Assembly (NCBI GenBank): GCA_037349105.1
Contig: JAYJMM010000119.1
Coordinates: 7,699,001-7,763,000, forward strand
DNA from: Limnomonas spitsbergensis
Taxonomy: Eukaryota > Chlorophyta > Chlorophyceae > Chlamydomonadales
DNA length: 64,000 nt
Direction: 5' to 3'
In this document: positions 33,950 through 64,000 of the stretch, one piece after another
How positions within the stretch are numbered: the first letter of the stretch is position 1
How the letters are laid out: each line of letters begins with the position of its first letter
Made by a program: the position numbers and the translations under genes
Notes under the pieces: generated by a model
The model's database searches: none
What the model saw: the letters and a program-made list of their open reading frames with translations, nothing else
Told to the model about the DNA's origin: nothing

Positions 33950-35550
33950 CACGAACTAGGATGCCGAACGTACACAAGACAAACAAAGAAGTAACTGTCA
34001 AGAAGAGAGACAAGTTCGGCTGGCACAAAAAGTGTGATGCCACGTATCCCTCCAACAGAGGCCAAGCCTGACGCGATGATTGCCTCGGGGACGCAGTTTA
34101 CCCTAAAAGCGCTATGACCTCACCCAGCAAACCCTGAAAAACCTCCTCAAAATCTGAGGCATTTGGGCTACTGACGACGTTCGTAACTAGGTCACCGAAC
34201 GTAGGCAAGACAAACAAAGAAGGAATGGGTAAGATGAAACAAGTGTTCGACTGGCACAAAAGTGTGATGTCACGTGTCCCGATGTCACGTCCGACTGCGC
34301 GCGCCTCGGGGACGCAGTTTACCCTAAAAGCGCTATGACCTCTTCCGCCATACCCTGAAAAACCTCGACGTGCGGCGGAGCACTTGGGCTACTGACGACG
34401 TTCGTAACTAGGTCACCGAACGTAGGCAAGACAAACAATGAAGGAACGGTCAAGATGAAACAAGTGTCCGACTAGCACAAAAGTGTGATGTCACGTGTCC
34501 CTGACGTCACGTCCGACAGTCTGCCTCGGGGACGCAGTTTACCCTAAAAGCGCTATGACCTCGACCTAGCAGCAACGTGTACAGCAAAAACACGGGCAGC
34601 GACAGCATTGCGCTTCTGACTTCCACAACCACGCACCTTGGCTTTATAGGTGTCCAAGCATACACCGGTGACGTGACCCTGGCGGACTGACATGACCACG
34701 TCGATCACATCAGGACAGCATGCTCGACGGTCTTATCGGTCGTACGCGGCGACGTCACGCGCCATGGACCGAGGGGGGGGGGCGCGGGGGACGCGCGCCT
34801 TGGGGACGCAGTTTACCCTAAAAGCGCTATGACCTCGCCCAGCAAACCCTGAAAGCCCTCGTCAAAATCAAACAAATAAAGAAGGAACGGTCAAGATGAA
34901 ACAAGGGTTCGGCTGACACAAAAAGTGTGATGTCACGTGTCCCTCCAAGACGGGACAGGCCTGACGCGATGTCTGCCTCGGGGACGCAGTCGACCCTAAA
35001 AGCGCCATGACCTCACCCAACAAACCCTGAAAAACCTACTCAATTTCTTAAGCACTTGGGCTACTGACGACGTTCGTAACTAGTCACCGAACGTAGGCCA
35101 GACAGATAATGAAAGAACGGTGAAGAAGAATGAAAAGTTCGGATGGCACAGAAAGTGTGATGCCGCGTACGGCGTACCCCTCCAAGACGGGCCAGGTCTA
35201 ACGCGACGTCTGCCTCGGGGACGCAGTCGACCCTAACAGCGCTTTGACCTCCTCCGTCAAACCCTGAAAGCCCTCGCCAAAATCTGAGGCACTTGGGCTA
35301 CTGACGACGTTCGTAGCTAGTCACCGAACGTACCGTAGGCAAGACAAAGAAAGAAAGAACGGTCAAGAAGAAAGAAAATATCGGCTGGCACAAAAGTGTG
35401 ATGCCACGTATACCTCATAGGCGGGCCACGCCTGACGCGACGTCTGCCTCGGGGACGCAGTTTACCCTAAAAGCGCTATGACCTCGCCCAGCAAACCCTG
35501 AAAGCCCTCGCCAAAATCTGGAGCACTTGGGCTACTGACGACGTTCGTAA
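33950..35550. repeat. Satellite-like array, ~235-bp unit, about seven copies
   Basis: GGGGACGCAGTTTACCCTAA and AAAGCGCTATGACCTC recur near 34085, 34313, 34516, 34800, 34978, 35216 and 35450. Each is followed by GGGCTACTGACGACGTTCGT and CACCGAACGTAGGCAAGAC. Spacing varies from about 177 to 285 bp. It ends abruptly at the foldback element starting near 35563. Confidence 0.9.
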
Positions 35551-35562
35551 CAATAGAAGGTC

Positions 35563-36639
35563 GTGTTTCCACTTGTATTCTGTCGGGCAACCGACACGGT
35601 TTAAGGCCCAATTTCGACCCAACTGCCGCAAACCGACACGGTTTAGCCTTTCTGAAACCACGCATTCGAGAATATCCTATACCTCGTCGATGACCAGGGG
35701 CCCGTTCACATTGGCTCCAATCCAGTCGTTGGGATCATTTGCGGCCCAAGTGTGGTACTAGGTAGGATCATTTTTGCCCACTTTCTCGCCAGTTTCAGCT
35801 ACTTGCAGGAATCCGCCAGCCACAGACGAGTTCACAGCCAACTTCTGTTATGAGCACAACACGATCGTCGTGGCGCGCTTGTCAATGCTGCTGTGAACGC
35901 AAGAGAAATCGCTTAGGGATCTCGAGCTTGTACCAGAGCTCGTACTGCCCGAGACTTTCCATTTTGACAATGTCCAGCATGGTTCCGCCTCGATCAAACA
36001 TTTTGTTTAATCACACTCGTTAAAAGATAACAACCATGTAAACGAATGAGACAATAATGCACGTAATCGACCTAGTTTGAGTTTGCGTAAACCCTGAACC
36101 GAGCCAGCGTGGCAGCGTGGCAGCCAGCGTGGCAGGATCATTTGGGTCATTTCTCAACACTACCTCGGGAGGTCGTTTCTGAAATGATCCTAGATGTACA
36201 AAAAGTACAACGACTAACTGTCGCCCAACTCGCGCCCAACTCGCGCCTCTAGTGTGGATCTAGTTAGGATCATCTCAGAATTCTGTACAGCGCCCACTTT
36301 TGGCTCGGATCACCCCCAATGTGAACGGGCCCCAGGTTTAAGCTATTCTGTGAGTTGGTTGCCTCTTGGTTTAATGAACCATCTCAGCGCGAAAGATCGG
36401 TCGGCATTAAAGACGCCATTTCTATAGCCAGGTCGAAATAAGCGGCGACACTTGTGGTTCCGAGGTCACGAATCGTCGCAGAACGTCTCGGCGCCCCTAG
36501 ATCAGACCTCTGGCAGCAGGAAGTTTGCTGTGAACTTCCTGGATTTCAGTGGAAACAGTTTTGGTTTAAGGCGTGAAAAAATCACGATCGCGAGCAACCG
36601 GATTCAAACCGCGCTGGTTTAAGGCACCAGTGGAAACAC
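35563..36639. mobile_element. Candidate foldback element with GTGTTTCCACT termini
   Basis: GTGTTTCCACT at 35563-35573 is matched by AGTGGAAACAC at 36629-36639. GGTTTAAGGC blocks lie inside both ends and again near 36565. It encloses the element at 35698-36332. No transposase was found. Confidence 0.45.
35698..36332. mobile_element. Non-autonomous DNA transposon, 17-bp terminal inverted repeats
   Basis: GGGCCCGTTCACATTGG at the left is matched by CCAATGTGAACGGGCCC at 36316-36332. CAG flanks both sides (35695-35697 and 36333-36335), suggesting a 3-bp target duplication. AGGATCAT motifs recur inside (35763, 36130, 36265, and inverted near 36184). Tip and target length resemble PIF/Harbinger-type MITEs, by inference. 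Confidence 0.75.
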
Positions 36640-36762
36640 CCCCCGAGCTAGCTAACGCAAATCTAACATCTGACACACTTTGGGGGGACATGAGGTGACT
36701 TCAATACTGCAGGGCTTCAAGATTCCTCCACATACTGAAAACGTAATTTTAAACAAGTCATT

Positions 36763-37104
36763 ATGGCACCTTCAGCAGCAGCAGGGGGGGTAGAATCTCA
36801 CGATGGTGATTCGAGTAGAGGAGTGCAATCGAGCTTCGGATTGCTGCCTAGCAGCAGGCACCGCAGTAATATGCTACAGGAGAATCAGTATAAGCATCTT
36901 AACAGGCCTCCTGAGAATCAAGTGCCTTCTGAAGCCCACAGTGTCGTGTGCACTGTGAATGCGCCGTCGAAGGATTCCGTTGCCTCCCGGCTGGAGGAGC
37001 TCTTGGTCCGTCGAGCCGAGTACACTAGGGGGCTCATGTCAGTGCATAACGTGGGCTTGGACTTCGACGCTATGACAACCATGGGCTTAACTATTCTTAG
37101 ACAG
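36763..37104 (+). CDS. Possible first exon of an uncharacterised gene
   Basis: A frame from ATG at 36763, MAPSAAAGGVESHDG, through SRLEELLVRRAEYTRG to a CAG|GTGGGT donor at 37104. It has no recognised domain. Candidate later exons near 38985-39069 (LIFQMASIVSTLMEAYDP) and 39113-39238 could not be joined in frame. Coding status is uncertain. Confidence 0.35.
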
Positions 37105-39815
37105 GTGGGTCGAGCATGTCAAGCTGTGAGAACGTGGCGAGGGCGTAAGCAATGGCTATGTGCACCAGTATGTAGGGCTACGGGCTTGAAGGTCCGAAAC
37201 GAGGAATGGTCCCGCACCTAGCTGCGTGCGACCTAGGCTCGTTTTAGACGATGTCTCTATCGCATCCGCTGTCCTACACGCCTCGTGATTGATAACATCG
37301 CTGCCGCCAAATTTGTGCACAGCCAGAGCCATCTCTAGGCAGGAACACGTGCACTTGTTCACGAGGGTGCTCCTGACTCGAGTTGCCTCCCCCTGCTTCA
37401 TGTGAAAGTGTATCTGAGATATTTTGACGCCGAACTTGCACGATTAGGAGTACACGTGGGTGGGTATTCTGATCGGATTCTAACACTTCAAGAAGCAACA
37501 GCAACCATCGCGTGTGCTTGAGCAAGCTAAAAGTGTCGCCACAAATTGGCATGGAGATCCTCTGGGATGTGCAGCAGACTATGCCTTGCAACTGGGAGTG
37601 CGGTTGCATGGGTTTTAGGCGATAGTACTGGCTGGCACCAAGCAGCCGGCATACATGCAAGAGGGGCTGATCCTCTACCTCTGGCGGAGGAGGAGCAGTA
37701 TTATGTTTGAGCATGGTGGTGTTGGGCCGATTAGAATCCCCATGCAATGTCCATGCCTCATGCACACACTCTCAAAATTGATACCTTTGCATAACTGGAC
37801 ACATACAGTCCTTATTCAGATGTTGTGCCTGATCAGGTCTGGTAGTGATGCCTGGAATGAGAGTTTCATGTGTGAGAGATGCATGGGATGACCGCGGACC
37901 ATTAGTGGGGCGGAAGGTGCTACCTGGTGTGGCGACTGTCAAACCATGCATGCTGGCCCCTCATATGCTGGGACTCATGCAGGCGGAGCCCTGCGAGGCT
38001 GCGATATGCTTTCATAGAAATGGGCATCTGTGGATGCTGCTTGCGTGCTCCGTAACCCCACAACTACATGCTTCCGCTGCACAGACTGTACCTACAAGTT
38101 TGCATGCAAGTGAATGTCTGCTCTCCGCTCCTGCCTACCATTGTTTATTTTAGCGAGCACCAGACCACCTTTGGGGGGCTGCTAGGTAGCCCCCTTTGGT
38201 GGATGGGGAACAAACCGTGGTTGGCCTAGCAGTGTTTATTTTAGTGGAAACCAGGCCACCATCGAGACGCTGCTAGGTGACCACCACTGGACTGATGGAG
38301 ACCAAACAATGGCAGGCCTATGGCAGGTGGCCCAAGCAGCACAACCTGCTGCTCCCGAACCCCTCTGCTGTATGTCATGATGGAGTTGAATTGCAGCTCA
38401 AGCACGCTAAAATTAACAGGGTGGCCTACGGCCGTAGTCCCCAGCAGCCGGACTTTTGCTGCATGAGCCCTGCACCAATCCTGTTGACCGTAGGCTGGGT
38501 TACAGGCAGGAAGGGTTATGTCCCACACCGTAAGGAAGCATGGAAGTGGTTACAGGGGAGGTGTAGCGGAAGTACACAAAAACAATCGTTGATGCTGACC
38601 CCCTCCAGGCGAATGAAACTGCGGAGGAAGAATGCGAGCCTCGTGTGGAGAGCAGGCTGAGAGCGAGGCTGATTAACGGCATCGGAATCATGTCGAGACG
38701 GAATCGTTTTGGGCTGCGTCCGTCTACTGATGGCTCTCCAGGGGTGAGTCAGGCTATCTGTGGTGGGAGGGTGAGCAGGGTCCTAGCAGGGGTCCAGGGG
38801 GTCGAGACTGAAAGGATGAGATTGTGATCCAGATGGAAAATGGGCAGGTCACTTTCCGCATTTGGTCAAGGATGGCAATTGTTGTCTAGAAAGCGTTCAG
38901 CTGAGCAAGTGCGTATCAGTGCGTTGCACAGACGGAATACAGAATTTGGGGTACAAAAATGTACAGAAATATGGGGTACAGAAAGTATCGGTGTACAGAC
39001 GAATGTGCAGAACTTATATTCCAAATGGCATCAATAGTATCAACTCTGATGGAAGCTTATGACCCTACAGGTATTATTTACTTTTCATGCCTAACATTTT
39101 GATGGTAAGCAGATGAGCAAGGATGACGCTTCAGTTCTGCAGAGGCTCGCGCTTGTGGCAGGTGACGAGAGCACGTGGAAAGTGAACCAGGACAAGGTGC
39201 GCAACGCCACCGCTGGAGAGGGGGTGGCACAGCCATGAGAAGCGGGCGTATCAGGGCTTGGGTCTTCTGACTTTTTTTTACATTGCACACATTGTCGGTC
39301 GTCTATGGGACATAAGGGCATGGGGGCTCAGACCTGACTTGGATATTGATGAATCCTATTCAGGGAGTGGCGTACAAGTGTTTTTGAAACCATGTTTGAA
39401 CTGATATAAGGTGTCTACGAGCACTGGGTAGTAGGGTTTAGGGCTTTTAAAGTCTAGACTTAAAACTGATATGTATACCAGTACCGGGTACTAAGGTTTT
39501 AGGGTTCAAAACTGATATAAGCTTGTATACCAGTTTCGGGTACCAGATAGGTTGACATCAGCTTGTTTTTCTCAAGTACAAAGCCCCCAGCTCTGTGAAG
39601 CCCTCGGACGTGAACCCTCCCGTAAAATTCCTTCATCCAACATGCTTTGCCTCTTTCACTTTTCGGAATGGCACAGCTGCGTATCCCACCTTTGCACTGC
39701 AGCCCAAACCCTGCTCTTCCGAAATTAACTTGAACCTGCTTGGCCCTCCCAAAACAACCTTTGGGGCCAAGGACCTGTCTGACGTCGACGCCTGCCTGCC
39801 TTATCCCACCCCTAG
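37105..39815. other. Spacer or intron region with a MITE and no clear gene
   Basis: It contains the TTTTAGC-ended MITE at 38140-38435 and several short frames. The segments near 38985-39069 and 39113-39238 are the only other coding-like stretches. Confidence 0.4.
38140..38435. mobile_element. Interspersed foldback/MITE copy (TTTTAGC family)
   Basis: It starts GTTTATTTTAGCGAGCACCA and ends GAATTGCAGCTCAAGCACGC then TAAAATTAAC, so TTTTAGCG-GC forms the inverted ends. A second internal start at about 38238 suggests a nested or duplicated 5' part. Related copies lie at 41550-41660 (truncated) and 56590-56778. Confidence 0.65.
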
Positions 39816-42683
39816 TTCGCGTCCGTCAAGCGTCGCCAGAAGTCGATTCCGGAGGCGGCCCCGGTCGGCACCGAGGACCCCGACGCCGTCAGGTGGGCTC
39901 GCAAGGAGGTGTCGGTCAGCCCTCTGCCCGACATGCAGCAGCCGGAGGGCCCTCCTCCCGAAGGCTGGGTGAGCAGCAACGTAGGGACGTCCCAGAGTGG
40001 CGCCACGCAGCAGGTGCAGGAGCAGGCGGAGGAGCAGTACCAGCTGGGCCCCGGCATGGGTTACTCTGGCGGCCTGAGGGGCAGGAACTGGGTGTCCGGT
40101 GTCATAAAGCTGGGACGGAATGGCCTGCCGCTCCACCCAGCAGGTCATTGGCAGTATGATGACGGCGGCAAATACGACGGGCCCCCGGAGAGGTACTCGG
40201 CGGCTAGCATTGGCGACAGCGGGGGCAGCTGCAGTGGCAGCCCGGTCCCGTCGCCTAGCGGGGAAGCAGCCGACGCCGCGCAGAGGGTCAGAGACGCTGC
40301 TGTCAGTCCCGGTAACAGCAGTGGTTCCCTGCAGCAGCAGGGGGTAGCAGCAAGGGGTAGCAGCTTTGGGTCCGAGAGGGAGCAGTGGGACGCAGCCGTG
40401 GGACGCAGCGGGGGGTCTCCGGGCAGCGGGCGTGAGGCTGATATCGCAAGCACAGCATTGTTGGGAGCGCTGGCTGATACTTCAGCCGCATCCGGAGATT
40501 CGAAGAACAGCAGAAGCGCTCAGCAGATGCGATCGTCCGGCACGGGACGGCTGTCGGAAGCGGAAGCGGTTGCACATGTCATGTGCACGCCTTCTGTGGT
40601 TGCAGTCTCACCCGTATCACCTGTGTCACCCGTTCCGCCCATTGGCGCGAGGGAGTCCAACAGTTCACGTGCGGCGCTTCTGAGGAGACTTGCTGTAGCT
40701 GATGCTCCATCTGACTTGAGCGGGAGTAAGGGCAATAGGAAGAGCGGGAGGGGCCCTAGCGGTGCAGGGCGACTTTCGAAAGCTCAGGCAGGCGTCTCAA
40801 AACAAAGGGTATATGCAAGAGGCAGCAGCAGCAGCTTGTTGAATGGGCGTGAGTCACCTTGGCCCCCAGACAATGCGGCCCGAGCAGCTGAGGCGGCGAA
40901 GGCTAAAGCTACCAGCGCCGACGTCAGGAGGAGGCTCGCGGCGGCTGCCACTGCAAAGGCGGCAGCTACTGCCGATTTGGTGGCAGCTGCAAAGGCGGCA
41001 GCTACTGCCGATTTGGTGGCAGCTGCACAGGCGACAGCTACTGCCGAGAAAAAGGCATTTAGCAGAGGCAACAGCTTTGGGAATGGGCATGGATCTCCCT
41101 CCTGTTCAGGCAGTGCAAGGCTTGCCGCCAAGGCAGCAAGAATCAGCAATTTGGCCCGTGAAGCTGAAGAGGTCAGAATCAAAGCCGCCTACTCAGACAT
41201 TTCGAAGGGGTTTGATGCCACGGCCGCCGCTGAGGCTGCTGCGGCCGAGGCGGCGGCTGCTGCTGCTGCTGAGGCGGCTGCACGTACTGAGGGAGGCAGC
41301 AGTGGTAGCCACGCCATGTCACCCGTAGATTGCATGGCCTTGTGGACATATATGACAAATGCATTGGATGGGAGCAAGCCGTCAGCTGACAGGCTGAAGA
41401 GGAACATGAGTTTCACTCCCCAGGTGGGCAGGGATGCACAGGGGGGGGGGGTCAAGCAAGGGCTTGCCACAGGTGCCGCCTGGGTCCTGACATTTATTTC
41501 GCTTAGCTGGACTGCCAGTTCCTAGGTCAGGTGATGCCCGATTTTCCGGCGTTTGTTTTAGTGCGCACCAGATCACCTTTTGCAGGCCCCTGGACAGCAA
41601 TTTCTGGGCTGATGGAGGCCAAACCTTGCCTGGCCTTAACCAATGAACCAAGCAGTGCAGCATGCTGCATGATGCCCCCGAGGGGTAACTGATGGCACCC
41701 TAAGTTAAAAAGCAGTGCTCATGGTTTTCAAATGCTGCAAAATTCACGAACAAAATGTTGTCCTTGGTTATATTTCAAATCTGGCACTTTGCCAAATTTA
41801 CAGAGGTATTGAATTAATCGCAATAAATGCTCTGGTGCAACCTGTAGGTGCGCCAGTGTGGCAGGCCCTCCCTCTCTCGCAATGTGACCCTACGGGAAGC
41901 GGGGAACGAAGCACTCCCATGGGACATGCGACCTGCCTCGTCCTTTTCATGCACTGAATTCGAACTGGCTGGCAAGAGGGAAGGTGCATCAGGTCAGTTG
42001 GGGCTGTGTTTAAGATGTAAGGGGGAAGATGCATCAGGTCAGTTGGGGCTGTGCTTCAGATTTTCGGGGCAATGGAAGAAGCTGATGTTGTGCCCCCCCC
42101 TGTTTTCTCTGCTTCAGTTCGCTCAAGCCGGAACGCAATCAGTAACATCCGAACATCGATTTCTCGACGCGCCTCCGTCCTGCCATTGCTGGAGCGTATG
42201 GGCCAGTGCTGGGAATCCGAGCCGCCCGGCTGCATTGTCGGGAACCCCTCGGACCTCAGTCGTGGGGCATCGGCAGAGCAGGGCAATGACCCCCCCCAGA
42301 GGACCCGGACTTTCCCTGTGCCAGGTCTGCCGGTGTCCCCCAGACAGCCAAGTGGGCATTCTGACCCCTTGGCACAAGCTCGGATCATTGCCCCGCCCAT
42401 TCTTTACAGAAGTTTCCTCTGTGTTGGCGAAGGTCTTCTGGGAGATGACTCCAGTGCCTCCGTGCCCTACGGCAACCCCCTGCGGTCCACTCTCCCCTCG
42501 TCCATCGGTTTCGTCCCCAGGCGCACCGCCAGCCCCACCCGGCAGCGATTCGAGTCCCTGCAGCTGCGGGGGCAGACCCCGCTCCACACCCGCCATGCAA
42601 TGGTCAAGCTGATGCCTTTCTCCGAGGGCAGGATGTTTTCATGCGACATCTCTGGGTATGCGCAAAATCGAGAAATGTGCTAA
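39816..42683 (+). CDS. Uncharacterised Ala/Ser-rich protein, at least two exons
   Basis: An upstream acceptor (CCCCTAG, ending 39815) opens a frame at 39816 reading FASVKRRQKSIPEAAPVGTE and continuing to 41423 (ending MSFTPQ). A GT-AG intron (41424-42059) joins in frame to 42060-42683, which ends at TGA/TAA-type stop after AQNREMC unless a further donor (GG|GTATGC near 42656) is used. The middle has 12-residue AAAKAAATADLV-type repeats and long Ala runs predicted to be helical. No known domain is recognised. If the intron is retained the protein ends at 41525. The 5' exon or exons are not identified; a frame from 39595 is only a possibility. Confidence 0.6.
40950..41045 (+). repeat. 36-bp in-frame tandem repeat within the coding exon
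   Basis: GCAGCTACTGCCGATTTGGT with GGCAGCTGCAAAGGCG repeats about 2.7 times, giving a 12-residue AAATADLVAAAK-type unit. Confidence 0.9.
41550..41660. mobile_element. Truncated MITE of the TTTTAGC family, in the intron of the 39.8-42.7 kb gene
   Basis: GTTTGTTTTAGTGCGCACCA then GATCACCTTTTGCAGG and GCTGATGGAGGCCAAACC match the 5' part of the 38,140 and 56,590 copies. The 3' end is missing. Confidence 0.6.
41983..42059 (+). repeat. Duplicated intron 3' end (acceptor echo)
   Basis: GGTGCATCAGGTCAGTTGGG ending in TTTAAG (41983-42014) is a copy of 42028-42059, which ends in the used acceptor TTCAG. Offset 45 bp. Confidence 0.85.
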
Positions 42684-42708
42684 CAGGTGACAACTGCCGT
42701 CCACTACT

Positions 42709-42815
42709 CCACCCGCAGCTTGTTCAATTGCCAGGCATAACCTGCAGCATTCGGCCATCCACTCCACCCGCAACTCGGTCAATTGCCAGGCATAACTTGC
42801 AGCATTCGGTCATGT
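42709..42815. repeat. Two-copy tandem repeat, ~56 bp
   Basis: CCACTCCACCCGCAGCTTG with CAATTGCCAGGCATAACC and TGCAGCATTCGGCCAT occurs twice with few changes, just 3' of the preceding gene. Confidence 0.85.
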
Positions 42816-44495
42816 GTGTATGACCGGAGATTTAATGATCCAATAGATTTGTCTTTCATGCTAACCAAACACAATTGTGAATTGCTGTACCCGTACTAGT
42901 CAACATGTTCTGGTGTGACAAGGAAGCAATGCAATCGTGTTGCTTTGTTTCCTTAATTCCCAGGGCCCAAGTTTTGCTTTCTTTCCAATGGTTGACATTT
43001 GTGCATGCCGCGACCAAATTTCGTTAATTTGATTTTCTGATTTACATTTCTGATTACATTCCCTTATGACAAACTCATGAACATGGTGTTGATGGCGTTA
43101 CTTATGATATTTCCAACATTTGAAGAACCATCTATTTAAAACATGGAACTCCATTTGACGTTGGCTTAGTTGCAGGAGTCGTGGACAAAAAACTGCCGCG
43201 CTTCTCTCGGCGCTTCTTACAGAAAAAAATGTTGGTTCGACGTTCCAATCACCGTCTGGGGACTGCAGCTCAGCTGTTAATGACGTATACACCTCTGGGC
43301 CCTGCTTAAATAAGTCCCGGCCACGTCGGCAAACATGAAGGCAGCTAGGAAAGTCAACGGTTGAGTCACAAGAGGACAGAAAGGAAAGCAAGTTCACCTT
43401 CCAAACAACAATAACAAGGTGGATAACCACACACCCTGCCCCTTAATTGTCAGTAGACTTTGTACCCCCCTCCTAATTCAGGACCGGAAGATCGAAGCAT
43501 GTACTGCATGGTTCATGGGCATATTGGTGCTGTATATTGGCACCGGCCCCTCCGGTGGGTTTTAACCCAACGGGCGATCAAATCCGACACATGGGCCATG
43601 TGCAAGCAAACCGTCTCTTGGCTGGGCGAATGTGGTGGAGGCATTTCATATCACTAATGACCAAGGGTGTAACGATGTTAGCTCTTGCTTATATGTTATG
43701 ATAGAGACAGACCGGTCATGCGCCTAGTCCTCCACGGGTTTGCTTACCAGGGTTATTCGTACTTGGTTCAGATACAAACACTTGTATTCCGCATTTCCGA
43801 TCGAACAACGAGAGACAGTCATCTTTGTGGACACCCAGACACAGCAGAACATTCAGCGGATACATATACGTGGTAAAACAAAAAACTCTGCCTAATCCAT
43901 TTCATTAACTGTCATCAAATTCATCATCCATCCAGGCTGCGGGTGTCTGACCTAACACACTGATTCCTAGTACAAGGCAGTTTAGCATACACCACACTCC
44001 CTCCTCCCACGACCCATACTGGGCCAATGGGATTGAGCTTGGACTGGGCTGTCGTCTGCTGTCAGACTATGTTCACACCACATACGTACACCACACCAGC
44101 CAGCAGGGCCCCAAAGTGTAGCATCATTGATACACAGTTACACACCACAGCAGCCAGCAGTCCCCTGCTCTTAGCCCCAAGAGGACGGACCCCCCCGGTA
44201 AATCGAGGCATCTGTCAGAGCTCTCCATCCTGCTTGCTTGTAGCCTGGATTGCAGCCCTCGGCTAGGAAAGCGTCAAATCCAGTAAAAAGTGCCAGCGGG
44301 GCTGGGGCAGTCAGGGCCCTGCCTGTCTGGAGATGACGAGGAGCAACCCCATCGTCGCACCCCGCCCTCCTTGATGCCAGCCCGCCCTCCCCCCCACTGT
44401 GCCTCTCCCTCAGGCAGCTCCCAGATCCTGATCCTTAATCTCCCACGCCCCTGATGCATGCAAGGGCCTGCCAGCAACCAGCAGCGCGCAACATC
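42816..44495. other. Intergenic spacer
   Basis: It holds the motif copy at 43278-43330 and short frames without recognisable domains. The minus-strand TGTAA at 44142-44138 could be a polyadenylation signal for the ubiquitin protease gene. TGTAA is the usual signal in volvocine algae; its use here is inference. Confidence 0.35.
43278..43330 (+). repeat. Short interspersed motif copy, diverged
   Basis: TGACGTATACACCTCTGGGC then CCTGCTTAAATAAGTCCCGG then CCACGTCGGC. Confidence 0.6.
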
Positions 44496-44770
44496 CACTG
44501 CTGATGCCAGCTTGGCCGTTCTTTAGATCCAAGATCCAAGATCCACTGTTGATGCCGGCCTGGCCTTTCTTCAGATCCAAGATCCAAGATCCACTCTTGA
44601 TGCCGGCCTGGCCGTACTTCAGATCCAAGTTCCACTTCTGATGCCGGCTTGGCCGTACTTCAGATCCAAGATCCAAATTCCACTGCTCATGCCGGCCTGG
44701 CCGTACTTCATATCCAAGATCCAAGATCCACTGCTGATGCCGGCCTGGCCGTACTTCAGATCCAAGCCAG
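44496..44770. repeat. Tandem array, ~48-bp unit, about five copies, likely in the 3' UTR of the ubiquitin protease gene
   Basis: GATGCCGGCCTGGCCGTACT then TCAGATCCAAGATCC recurs near 44549, 44597, 44640, 44688 and 44736. It begins about 25 bp after the stop codon. Confidence 0.85.
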
Positions 44771-44795
44771 GACCTCGGGAAGGACCTGGCCCCCG

Positions 44796-64000
<19,205 letters not shown>

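Overview
This is nuclear DNA of a green alga, most likely a chlamydomonadalean chlorophyte. The pointers are many short GT-AG introns, Ala/Ser/Pro-rich proteins, a plant-type UBP12/13 (USP7) gene, dense simple-sequence expansions in introns and abundant volvocine-style transposable elements. The species is inferred, not proven. No bacterial operons, rRNA, tRNA or CRISPR arrays were seen.

Layout. (1) 1-15,835: a large DNA transposon whose left end lies outside the window. It carries two divergently transcribed multi-exon genes, a tnp2/CACTA-like transposase on the minus strand and an uncharacterised second gene on the plus strand. It also has long subterminal tandem arrays, GGGAAATCC-type subterminal repeats and a 28-bp terminal sequence. 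A rearranged, inverted deletion copy of its own left half (10,178-14,953) sits inside it, flanked by an 847-bp direct duplication. (2) 17,031-23,496: a retroelement-like unit with a DDE integrase and PHD finger. It has split direct repeats arranged B-A-B-interior-A, the layout known from DIRS/PAT/TOC1-type elements, but no reverse transcriptase or tyrosine recombinase was seen. (3) 25.5-29.6 kb: a decayed plus-strand MYND-finger gene with several in-frame stops and a GC-rich palindrome cluster. (4) 29.6-36.7 kb: gene-poor repeats, including a ~235-bp satellite and nested foldback elements. (5) 36.7-42.7 kb: two uncharacterised plus-strand genes, one with a well-defined intron. (6) 44,796-64,000: one minus-strand gene of at least 28 exons encoding a UBP12/13-USP7 ubiquitin protease. 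Every exon junction I checked joins in frame. The first exons lie beyond the right edge.

The most striking pattern is in the ubiquitin-protease gene. Degraded copies of exon-intron borders, splice sites included, lie in the adjacent intron beside at least seven exons. One copy reproduces the catalytic-histidine exon with exactly the His codon missing. A similar acceptor duplication occurs in the 39.8-42.7 kb gene. This suggests that introns here grow by local tandem duplication of splice junctions. The split-repeat DDE element and the self-nested transposon are the other main leads.
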